Shown piece by piece: positions 16,837 through 23,678 of a stretch of DNA of 43,797 nucleotides. Source of the DNA: an uncultured Candidatus Saccharibacteria bacterium (GTDB lineage Bacteria; Patescibacteriota; Saccharimonadia; Saccharimonadales; UBA4665). How positions within the stretch are numbered: the stretch's first letter is position 1; every line of letters begins with the position of its first letter. The notes below the pieces were generated by a model, which saw only the letters and a program-made list of their open reading frames with translations, did not search any database and was not told where the DNA came from. The stretch spans positions 1-43,797 of the forward strand of contig CALBGR010000008.1 in assembly GCA_937892705.1 (NCBI GenBank), read 5' to 3'. The translations under genes were made by a program, and so were the position numbers.

Positions 16837-16869
16837 AAAGAGAGGGGGCAAAACACCCCCTCTCTCTTT
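16837..16869 (-). terminator. GC-rich hairpin after thrS, probable terminator
   Basis: AAAGAGAGGGGG (16837-16848) pairs with the CCCCC and CT-rich arm at 16856-16869 around a 7-nt loop. It fills the gap between thrS and the ATL gene. The T run after it is short, so termination may be partial. Confidence 0.55.
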
Positions 16870-16893
16870 ATATTAATCATACTCTACACACTC

Positions 16894-18747
16894 TTACAGG
16901 GACGATTTGCCAACACGAGACCTTGCTTCATTGGCAACCGATCCTAAAAACTCATCAACCGTATATGACCTTGCTCCGTCTTGTACCGCAATATCTTTAC
17001 GAATACGCGGCACTACTTCACCGCTTTCAATTTCTTTCTCGCCAATAACAAGTGTGTATGGAACCTTCATGAGCTCCGCAGCTCGAATTTTCTTACCAAC
17101 CGACTCATTATCATTATCAACCTCTACACGCAATCCGAACTTACGTGCTTTTTCTGCTATATCAGCTGCAAATGATACCGTCTTGTCCTCTTGGTTAACG
17201 GTGATAATACGAATCTGTTCCGGCGCAAGCCACACTGGAAACTTACCAGCCGTATGCTCAATATATACACTCAGGAACCGCTCAATTGAACCTAGTAGCG
17301 CCTTGTGGATCATAACTGGTCGTTTGTCTGCACCATCAGAATCAGTATAGGTCAGCCCAAAACGTTCTGGCTGCACGAAATCAAGCTGTTCAGTTGCCAG
17401 CTGCCATTCACGACCAAGCGCATCGGTCACCATGATATCAATCTTTGGCCCATAAAATGCCGCCTCGCCTTCGCCGATGAAGTAATCAAGTTCAAGCTTC
17501 TTTGCTACTGTTTCAATCGTAGTTTGCGCACGCTCCCACAATTCTGGATCACCGAGGTATTTGTCAGAATCATCACGAAAACTCAGTCGTGCCCGCCACT
17601 TCAGACCAAACACCATATACATATCCCGAATCATGGTCATAATTGCTGTGAATTCTTGCTCTATTTGATCAAGTCGACAAAAGACATGCGCATCATCTTG
17701 TGTGGCAGCACGCACTCGAGAAAGACCATGGAGCTCCCCTGCTTTTTCATCACGATACACCATGGTGTTTTCCATGTATCGAATTGGTAAATCACGATAA
17801 CTGCGTGGCCGAGCGGCGTAAATCTGCGCATGATGCGGGCAGTTCATCGGCTTCATCATAAATTCATCATCAGACTCATAGCTCGTAACCGTGAACCGCT
17901 CTGGATATTTATCATAATGGCCCGAAGTCTTATATAAATCTATTTTGGCAATGTGCGGAATCGTCACACTTTGATAGCCCGCAGCCTTTTGCAGTTCTTG
18001 TGAAAACCGCCCCAACTCTTCACGGAGCACCGTACCTCGCGGTGTAAACAACGGCAACCCCGGACCAACAAGATCTGAAAACACAAACAAATCTAACTCT
18101 TGACCTAACTTCCGATGGTCACGCTTTTTAGCCTCCTCAAGCATTTCAAGATGCTTACGAAGTTCCTTCGCAGTCGCAAACGCTACCCCATACACCCGCT
18201 GCATCTGCGGATTATTTTCTTTACCACGCCAATATGCGCCAGACACCCGCATAAGTTTAAATGCACCGACCTTGCCGGTCGACTCCACATGCGGACCACG
18301 GCATAAATCAGTGAAATCACCATTTCGATAAAATGACACTTCTTCTACTTTACTCTCACCATCAGCAGCGAGACCCAGCTCCTTGCTGTCCAACTCCTTC
18401 GCAACTGTTGTTCCAGCGCGCTTTAAGTCGTGTAGCAGCTCCTTTTTATATGGCTGTTCATATTTTTCAGCCCAAGCAATAGCCTCATCAATCGACATAG
18501 TAAAACGTTCAAAGGGCTCATCTGCCTTAATAATCTCCTGCATCTTGGCCTCGATGCGTTCAAAATCTTCCTCAGACAGCCTGTAATCACCAAGGTCTAT
18601 ATCGTAATAAAACCCGTGCTCCACCACAGGCCCAACGCCAAATTTTACATTTGGCCAGAGAGCCTGGATAGCAGATGCAGTAATATGTGCCAAGCTATGA
18701 CGCATTGCATAAAGATTGTCCTGAGAAGATTTCGCCGTTTTTGTCAT
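16894..18747 (-). CDS. thrS: Threonyl-tRNA synthetase lacking the N-terminal TGS domain
   Basis: 617 residues from ATG 18747, which follows an AGGAA ribosome site. The frame runs 30 codons further upstream, but those residues look non-coding and overlap the leader hairpin. The N-terminal editing domain is present (MRHSLAHITASAI, HxxxH type; DLCRGPHVEST with Cys and His). The class II catalytic core has motif 1 near FTPRGTVL, zinc ligands in MKPMNCPHH, motif 2 RVRAATQDDAHVF and motif 3 HKALLGSIERF. The anticodon-binding domain starts near PEQIRIITVN. E. coli ThrRS has about 60 extra N-terminal residues (TGS) that are missing here. It charges tRNA-Thr; a tRNA-Thr (CGT) gene is at 22.3 kb. Confidence 0.95.
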   Translation of the reverse strand: MTKTAKSSQDNLYAMRHSLAHITASAIQALWPNVKFGVGPVVEHGFYYDIDLGDYRLSEEDFERIEAKMQEIIKADEPFERFTMSIDEAIAWAEKYEQPYKKELLHDLKRAGTTVAKELDSKELGLAADGESKVEEVSFYRNGDFTDLCRGPHVESTGKVGAFKLMRVSGAYWRGKENNPQMQRVYGVAFATAKELRKHLEMLEEAKKRDHRKLGQELDLFVFSDLVGPGLPLFTPRGTVLREELGRFSQELQKAAGYQSVTIPHIAKIDLYKTSGHYDKYPERFTVTSYESDDEFMMKPMNCPHHAQIYAARPRSYRDLPIRYMENTMVYRDEKAGELHGLSRVRAATQDDAHVFCRLDQIEQEFTAIMTMIRDMYMVFGLKWRARLSFRDDSDKYLGDPELWERAQTTIETVAKKLELDYFIGEGEAAFYGPKIDIMVTDALGREWQLATEQLDFVQPERFGLTYTDSDGADKRPVMIHKALLGSIERFLSVYIEHTAGKFPVWLAPEQIRIITVNQEDKTVSFAADIAEKARKFGLRVEVDNDNESVGKKIRAAELMKVPYTLVIGEKEIESGEVVPRIRKDIAVQDGARSYTVDEFLGSVANEARSRVGKSSL

Positions 18748-18887
18748 ATTGTTTCCTAGTTTACTGTATCTATAATAAACAATAAAGAAAGAGACGCGAG
18801 CAAGTTTAAATGTTCTCGCAGCTACATTTAACCTCACTCACGCCTTAACCCAGCTGCCTATACCACCCAATATACAGGAGTATTATA
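18748..18887 (-). promoter_or_regulatory. thrS promoter and structured leader
   Basis: An extended -10 (TGCTATAAT, TATAAT at 18887-18882) predicts a start near 18875, giving a leader of about 128 nt. It contains an 8-bp hairpin (18831-18824 / 18813-18806) with the loop AGCTGCGAGA. The loop includes the 8-9 nt complementary to the terminator loop of the 9.0-kb small RNA. A GGGTGGTATA stretch recalls the start of a T-box core but does not continue as one. Confidence 0.5.
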
Positions 18888-18930
18888 GCACTTTACCTCT
18901 GTTTGATAAAGCTTTTACCTTTCGTTGACC

Positions 18931-19016
18931 AAAAAACAAAAGCATCATGACTTCTCGCAGTTAGCCATGATGCTTTTGAATGATGCGAAACACTTCGCAA
19001 AATTCCGCCTTACACG
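18931..19016 (-). ncRNA. Small RNA candidate with a 12-bp terminator hairpin
   Basis: In the gene-free stretch 18888-19153. On the minus strand an extended -10 (TGCTATCAT, TATCAT at 19028-19023) predicts a start near 19016. Then come a 6-bp hairpin (TGCGAA/TTCGCA, 18999-18984) and an intrinsic terminator: 12-bp stem (18977-18966 / 18949-18938) followed by TTTTGTTTTTT. The 16-nt terminator loop holds CTGCGAGAAG, complementary to the loop of the 9.0-kb small RNA. No ribosome site or reading frame is seen. Confidence 0.5.
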
Positions 19017-19153
19017 TTGACTATGATAGCAGGGTTAGTACTATATGGCTAGCCTTAAAGTATTGTGAATTATACATAGTTTCTGGGGATAACTCAGCAG
19101 CTCTTACATTGTATATTTTATATCATAAACGATATACTAGATCATATTAGGTA

Positions 19154-19181
19154 TAAAAATAGCCGAAACTCCTTCGGCTAT
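19154..19181 (-). terminator. tRNA-Val terminator
   Basis: Minus strand stem ATAGCCGAA/TTCGGCTAT (19181-19173 / 19067-type arm at 19067+100, i.e. 19167-19159) followed by T-rich 19158-19154. It lies 15 nt after the encoded CCA. Confidence 0.8.
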
Positions 19182-19195
19182 ATGCATTTCTTCTC

Positions 19196-19272
19196 TGGTG
19201 GGCGATATAGGACTCGAACCTATGACCTTTGCAACGTCAATGCAACGCTCTAGCCAACTGAGCTAATCGCCC
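19196..19272 (-). tRNA. tRNA-Val (GAC)
   Basis: Minus-strand cloverleaf. Acceptor GGGCGAT/ATCGCCC, D arm GCTCAGTTGGCTAGAGC, anticodon loop TTGACGT (anticodon GAC), T loop TTCGAGT, encoded CCA (19198-19196). Confidence 0.95.
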
Positions 19273-19307
19273 TCGTCAACATCGGCTACTGAAGCCGTGC
19301 TTCTTCT

Positions 19308-19350
19308 CAATATTTTAAACCTCGGACAAGTCGCCTGGTTTAAAATATTG
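19308..19350 (-). repeat. 14-bp perfect inverted repeat in the tRNA-Val leader
   Basis: CAATATTTTAAACC (19308-19321) and its exact reverse complement (19337-19350) flank a 15-nt loop. With the promoter-like element at 19386-19409, this gives tRNA-Val a precursor leader of about 120 nt with this hairpin and a small CGGC/GCCG hairpin near 19281-19295. Role unknown: leader processing, or an RNA of its own. Confidence 0.6.
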
Positions 19351-19385
19351 TATCTATCTGTACTGCAAGGCAGCTATCAAAAGAT

Positions 19386-19409
19386 AACAGGGGTAATGAT
19401 AGCAAGATA
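19386..19409 (-). promoter_or_regulatory. Copy 1 of a 24-nt element upstream of a tRNA gene (extended -10)
   Basis: Matches the copy at 25306-25329 at 23 of 24 positions. On the minus strand the core reads TTGCTATCATTACCCCTG, containing TGC followed by TATCAT, an extended -10 shape. It lies about 115 nt upstream of tRNA-Val; the other copy lies 26 nt upstream of tRNA-Asp. Confidence 0.55.
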
Positions 19410-19457
19410 GACAGTAAATAGCAACTTATAAGATAAGCATATGCGGATTGCATTATA

Positions 19458-19486
19458 TTGACAATTATTATATTGTTTGTTAAATT
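19458..19486 (+). promoter_or_regulatory. Promoter of the 37-codon gene
   Basis: TTGACA (19458-19463), 17 nt, TAAATT (19481-19486). Expected start about 19493, 18 nt before the GTG. Confidence 0.65.
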
Positions 19487-19510
19487 AAACAGGTTAAACA
19501 GGAATTTTGG

Positions 19511-19624
19511 GTGAGTACCAAGAAACCAACAGCGCTTGATGATTTCAAGCTCTTCTATGAAGAACTAAGTTCTTCAGCCTCAATCAACCGGCTACGACGC
19601 CCACGATTGAGTACCGACAAATAG
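19511..19624 (+). CDS. Putative 37-residue basic small protein
   Basis: A short frame from GTG 19511 to TAG 19624. An AGGAA ribosome site (19500-19504) sits 6 nt before the GTG, with a consensus promoter upstream (19458-19486) and a strong terminator downstream (19641-19689), so the frame fills its own transcription unit. The protein starts MSTKKPTALDDFKLFYEEL, an amphipathic acidic helix, and ends in a basic tail with NRLRRPRLSTDK. There is no membrane segment or cysteine. I do not recognise a family. The alternative is a non-coding RNA with a chance frame. Confidence 0.55.
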   Translation: MSTKKPTALDDFKLFYEELSSSASINRLRRPRLSTDK

Positions 19625-19640
19625 AATCTCTCAAACCAGT

Positions 19641-19689
19641 AAAACACACCTCACTTTCATCACTATTGAAAGGTGTAGAGGTGTGTTTT
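19641..19689 (+). terminator. Terminator after the 37-codon gene
   Basis: Twelve-bp stem AAAACACACCTC (19641-19652) / GAGGTGTGTTTT (19678-19689), extended inside by CTTTCA/TGAAAG (19654-19659 / 19667-19672). The T run ends the 3' arm. Confidence 0.8.
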
Positions 19690-19734
19690 CCACTGTCAAA
19701 ATTCGAGTTTTCCACTAGACTTTTTCATAGCGTA

Positions 19735-19752
19735 ATGTCAATATATTGACAT
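19735..19752. promoter_or_regulatory. 18-bp palindrome overlapping the nrdR start, NrdR-box-like
   Basis: ATGTCAATATATTGACAT is a perfect palindrome whose central ten bases, CAATATATTG, match the core of the NrdR box (CwAtATATwG). The flanks are TGT/ACA rather than the usual ACA/TGT. It overlaps the nrdR ATG and any start site of a near-leaderless transcript, so NrdR may repress itself. Confidence 0.55.
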
Positions 19753-20155
19753 GGTATGTATATATTGCGGCAACAAAACGAGTGTACGCAACTCACGCCC
19801 CAGCAAACGCACACCAGGAGTATGGCGAAGGCGCCAATGCGAAGCATGTCAGACTGTATTTACGACTCGTGAATATGCTGATCTCACAGAAGGCTATGCT
19901 GTACAGCGAAAAGACGGCTCCTTGCAGCCTTTTAGTCGTGACCACCTATTTATTAGCGTTTATCAAAGCTGTAAGCACCGCCAGACAGCCTTAGAAGACG
20001 CCGACGCACTCACCCACACCATACTTATCAAACTGCTGTCTGAGCCAAAATCTGACGGTCTCATAACAACTTCGGCTATTATTGCAGCTACCCAAGAAGT
20101 ATTGGCGCATTTTGACTCAGTTGCAGCCACCTATTATGGTGCATACTATGCTTAA
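19751..20155 (+). CDS. nrdR: Transcriptional repressor NrdR
   Basis: 134 residues, slightly short of the usual 150. The N-terminal zinc ribbon is Cys3-x2-Cys6 ... Cys30-x2-Cys33 with the basic GVWRRRQCEAC. The ATP-cone domain follows (YAVQRKDGSLQPFSRDHLFISV, then the helical part to the end). NrdR senses ATP/dATP and represses ribonucleotide reductase genes by binding paired NrdR boxes. No nrd gene is in the window. The ATG has no Shine-Dalgarno site and lies inside the palindrome at 19735-19752. It converges with the glycosyltransferase gene, leaving a 2-nt gap. Confidence 0.92.
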   Translation: MVCIYCGNKTSVRNSRPSKRTPGVWRRRQCEACQTVFTTREYADLTEGYAVQRKDGSLQPFSRDHLFISVYQSCKHRQTALEDADALTHTILIKLLSEPKSDGLITTSAIIAATQEVLAHFDSVAATYYGAYYA

Positions 20156-20157
20156 AT

Positions 20158-21777
20158 CTAGACCTTACGAGATACTTTACCGCCCTCTTGCTCAGTTACT
20201 ACAGCTTTTACGGTAACATCAAACTTATCGAGATACTTTCCAAGCATAAGACGTGTCTGAGAATACAGTGCTGCCGTAGAGCTATACACCAATGATGTGA
20301 GCGGCATATACACCCATTGCAACAGCATAAAGAGCGTACGATGCCGCTTATAGCGTTTTGGCTTTGGTGGCAGAGTCTTAAAACAGATATAAATTGATAC
20401 CAGCGCACCAGCAAGCGCAATACGTTGAATATAACTCACCACAATAGGCAGCTCATTAGCTGCGTAATTTTCTGGGTTAAACAACACTGGTATAAAGGCG
20501 GCAAATGCCAGCAGAATCGGCCCCACAGCCCATGTCACATGCCCCTCAAGCAGACGCCCGAATTTGAATAATTTATCTATAGTTGGAATCTTGTTTTTCG
20601 TAAAAAAGCCCTTTTCAGCAAAGTAAGCCACGTCAGAAGCTCCCCAAGTCCAACGACGCAATTGGATAAACTGTGCTTTGAGCGTCTTTATATACGTCTC
20701 TGCAAGCACTGCATCCTGGTAGATTGGTATATGTATCGGATAGACTGTGTGTCTACCGTCATAGCGGAAGTATGTGCGCCAGAACTGATGTCCATCTTCT
20801 ACAATAGTACGAACACTCCAAAAATCAGTATCAATAAGACTTTTTAGCCCCTGAGCGTGCGCAGAAAAGTTGCGCAAGATATGCGGTCGCGCTGCCAACA
20901 CGGTGTTCCAGTAGGTATTACCGGTAGCTATCACACGCATAGGCGCTGGCGCATCCCAAATATTATTGGTATACATCGACACCGGCTGATACGACACATA
21001 CGTAGGGTCAGGTGTCATTGCATACAGATATGAAAGCGCCGCAAAATACTTCTTATCCGGGCGGTTATCGGCATCTAAAGTGGTCACTACCACATTAATT
21101 GGATCGATTTTCTTCTTTTCAATAAATTTCTGTAATGCTCGTCCGGCATACGTAATATTACCACCCTTACCAATTAATTCACCGGGTATGTTGGCCGGAT
21201 GGCATACCGCCATTGCGTGGTAAAAATGATGACCATACTCTTTGATAAGATCCTCTGCGATTTTCTTTGTTTGCGGCCCTCCCCGTTCCTCATAGGCGAT
21301 TATGAGAATGATCTTCTTCATGTCATACTCAGACGCCAACACTGCTTGTATTGTCGGCTCGAGCACTTCCCTGCTTTCGTTATACGTAGCGATCATCGCC
21401 ACATGCAACAGATCACTTGGTTTTACCTTGTGTTTTACCTTATGTAGGCGCTGAATATTTTCGTGGTGCCATTTAGGACGTTTGGCATTTCTCGGTATTT
21501 CCTTTTTTTCTACCTCGTCAAGCAGCTGCAGCCAGTCCATTTTTTTATGTGCTTCAACGACCTTGTATCCCTGAAACGCCCGCACACTCACACCAACCGC
21601 CCGACTAAAGTAAATCAGCAGATACAAGATAATAAAGAATGCAGCTACCGTAGCATTTACTAAGCTTAGTATGAGCGGCAAAGCCAGCAACGACCAGCTT
21701 ATCATACCCGGCAACATTTCAAAGAAACGATATCGTTTCCCTCGTTCCTCTTTGTACGGAATCTCTATATCTGTCAT
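20158..21777 (-). CDS. Membrane glycosyltransferase, family 2 (cellulose-synthase-like)
   Basis: 539 residues. Two N-terminal membrane helices (about 25-60) precede a cytoplasmic GT2 domain: HVAMIATYNESREVLEPT, then LDADNRPDKK (DxD metal/nucleotide site), TIVEDGHQFWRTY (catalytic acid ED) and QFIQLRRWTWG (Q/RxxRW acceptor motif of processive GT2 enzymes). About four C-terminal helices follow. It probably makes a surface polysaccharide or glycolipid at the membrane; the sugar is unknown. The gene downstream of the 122-residue membrane protein is separated from it by 1 nt, so they form one unit. Confidence 0.85.
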   Translation of the reverse strand: MTDIEIPYKEERGKRYRFFEMLPGMISWSLLALPLILSLVNATVAAFFIILYLLIYFSRAVGVSVRAFQGYKVVEAHKKMDWLQLLDEVEKKEIPRNAKRPKWHHENIQRLHKVKHKVKPSDLLHVAMIATYNESREVLEPTIQAVLASEYDMKKIILIIAYEERGGPQTKKIAEDLIKEYGHHFYHAMAVCHPANIPGELIGKGGNITYAGRALQKFIEKKKIDPINVVVTTLDADNRPDKKYFAALSYLYAMTPDPTYVSYQPVSMYTNNIWDAPAPMRVIATGNTYWNTVLAARPHILRNFSAHAQGLKSLIDTDFWSVRTIVEDGHQFWRTYFRYDGRHTVYPIHIPIYQDAVLAETYIKTLKAQFIQLRRWTWGASDVAYFAEKGFFTKNKIPTIDKLFKFGRLLEGHVTWAVGPILLAFAAFIPVLFNPENYAANELPIVVSYIQRIALAGALVSIYICFKTLPPKPKRYKRHRTLFMLLQWVYMPLTSLVYSSTAALYSQTRLMLGKYLDKFDVTVKAVVTEQEGGKVSRKV

Positions 21778-21778
21778 A

Positions 21779-22147
21779 TTAACGATGCCCTAAGAGTACA
21801 TTGCTGACAATAAGCGCGAGCAGCACAAGCAGCGAACCTAAAGCCAACAACACCACCGACATCTCCCGTTTGATCTTGTATGCACGCACACTTAATACGC
21901 TACTGAATACTGCCGTAACAATTGCAAACCACACAAAATTCAGCATGGCCCACATATTACCAGTAGGACTAAAATCACCTTGCGGAGAATGGTGTGGCCC
22001 TTGCCGGTATTCTATATAGTAATCATCAATTCCCTGCCCACTCCCAAGACGCAATAGCACGCTTACTGTAACCGCCAATGTTAAAAAAATAAGCGCGCTC
22101 AAAAGCGCCAGCACTAGCTTATCGTAAATATATTTTTTCGCAGGCAT
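21779..22147 (-). CDS. Small membrane protein paired with the GT2 enzyme
   Basis: 122 residues with three hydrophobic segments (about 12-32, 68-85 and 97-118). The loop between the first two is polar and may face outside. No family is recognised. It ends 1 nt before the glycosyltransferase start, so a partner or accessory role in the same glycan step is plausible. Confidence 0.6.
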   Translation of the reverse strand: MPAKKYIYDKLVLALLSALIFLTLAVTVSVLLRLGSGQGIDDYYIEYRQGPHHSPQGDFSPTGNMWAMLNFVWFAIVTAVFSSVLSVRAYKIKREMSVVLLALGSLLVLLALIVSNVLLGHR

Positions 22148-22195
22148 ATTTTATATATTGTAATTCTTTTACACTAAAAAATCGAGCAATGACTA

Positions 22196-22270
22196 TGGTG
22201 CGGGTGGCGGGAGTCGAACCCACGTCTCAGCCTTGGGAAGGCCGCATAATAGCCGTTATACGACACCCGC
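22196..22270 (-). tRNA. tRNA-Gly (CCC)
   Basis: Minus-strand cloverleaf. Acceptor GCGGGTG/CACCCGC, anticodon stem CGGCC/GGCTG with loop TTCCCAA (anticodon CCC), T loop TTCGACT, encoded CCA (22198-22196). Its 5' end touches the CCA of tRNA-Thr with no spacer. Confidence 0.93.
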
Positions 22271-22346
<76 letters not shown>

Positions 22347-22410
22347 ATCAGGAGAAAATTATACCAGATTCACTTGCTCTTTATAGTAATACTACAACTC
22401 TCTAAGAGCC

Positions 22411-23640
22411 TTATGACGCGTAGGTAGCAAGAATCGCGTCCTGTTGTTGCTTTGTGATAGGTTTATACAGCTTCGGCACAATTGCACGCTGCATATCCGA
22501 CGACTTTTCCAGCACTGCATCAACCGCCCGCATGCCATATTCATAACACATTAAATACGGTGCATAGTGAGCAACACGACGCTCCTCTGCCCTGCTGCGA
22601 AGCGCATCCTTATCTTCAAATGGCAACAGTTTGGCAGCATAGTCAGCAACTGCTGCATCGTCCTCATGCCGTATATTCGCCAGATAGCTCATATTGTTGT
22701 ACACGCTGGTTTTTAGGCGGTCAATCAGCATCTGTACACGTGTGATAGGCACTGATTCATCAATAACTAGCCTTGAACCAGCAAGTTGTCCAACTGTTTC
22801 AAACAATGCCGCATCTGGCGTATATACCGATGTCAAACCAAGCAGCGGATTTGCTTCACCCCGTTCAATTGCTTGCTGCAGCTGTACTAATTGCTCTACG
22901 TGTCCAGCATATTCGTGCCCAGCAAGCGTCACACATTCACCAAACGTATATTTGTAGTCAGGATTAGTGTTGACTTTGAGAACTATCTTGCCATCTTCTG
23001 TAGCCACATAACCGCTCCAATTACCTTCAAATTCCTTAATTTCCGGCTCTACCGCTTCTGCCTGAGGCTCAAAAAATTGAGAAAGTGCTATTTTACTGGC
23101 GTCCATACCAGCACGCACCGCCTGCTCAACCTCTGGTGCGGTTTTGAGTACAAATGTTTGCTCATAAGCTTCCTTATCTTCACGACGGTATTCCATACCT
23201 TCGGGAAGCGCAGCATTAATAGCATGTTTTAGGTTAGTAAGCCTTTCGTTAGGTACCCATAAAGGTGAAAGCTGCATGCTCGTCACCAAACGCTCTCGAA
23301 ATGAAAACCTCTCCCCTTGCCGGATACGCGCATCCATAATAAGCGCCGCAAGCTTCTGCTCCATTACCTCGCGATTAGTCTGTATCTCAGGTGACACCGC
23401 AAGTGTATTTGCCAGTCCCTCAAGTGCTATTTGTGCCTCGCGTATCGTACGAAATGTTTTACTTTCAACTTCTCGGGATACCACCAAATCACTATCAATT
23501 ACCAGATTCTGCGGATCTTGCGGGTCCTCGCTTTGCTCCGCAACCACTTCATGATACCCACGCACCACCGCAATACCTTCGTCTCCGAACGCTGCTTCCT
23601 TAGGTGTTATGTGGGCCTGAGCCTTGCTTGCTATCAGCAT
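22411..23640 (-). CDS. Zincin-like putative metallopeptidase with HExxxH motif
   Basis: 409 residues, no signal peptide or membrane segment. Residues 242-247 read HEYAGH in a helix-like context (CVTLAGHEYAGHVEQLVQL), and E281 lies 34 residues later, a plausible third ligand. This HExxxH plus Glu arrangement recalls the DUF1704/MATCAP group of zincins rather than classic HExxH enzymes. I cannot assign it firmly. The first 130 residues are charged and helical. It is 38 nt downstream of a glycosyltransferase gene on the same strand but has its own extended -10 (TATGATATAAT), ending 9 nt before the ATG with no ribosome site. Confidence 0.6.
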   Translation of the reverse strand: MLIASKAQAHITPKEAAFGDEGIAVVRGYHEVVAEQSEDPQDPQNLVIDSDLVVSREVESKTFRTIREAQIALEGLANTLAVSPEIQTNREVMEQKLAALIMDARIRQGERFSFRERLVTSMQLSPLWVPNERLTNLKHAINAALPEGMEYRREDKEAYEQTFVLKTAPEVEQAVRAGMDASKIALSQFFEPQAEAVEPEIKEFEGNWSGYVATEDGKIVLKVNTNPDYKYTFGECVTLAGHEYAGHVEQLVQLQQAIERGEANPLLGLTSVYTPDAALFETVGQLAGSRLVIDESVPITRVQMLIDRLKTSVYNNMSYLANIRHEDDAAVADYAAKLLPFEDKDALRSRAEERRVAHYAPYLMCYEYGMRAVDAVLEKSSDMQRAIVPKLYKPITKQQQDAILATYAS

Positions 23641-23678
23641 AATATTTATATTATATCATAAAAATTATTAAATGTCTA

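Noticed and set aside
18840..18870. GGGTGGTATA in the thrS leader as part of a T-box riboswitch.
   Set aside because: The match stops after GGGTGGTA; no terminator/antiterminator pair and no specifier loop were found.
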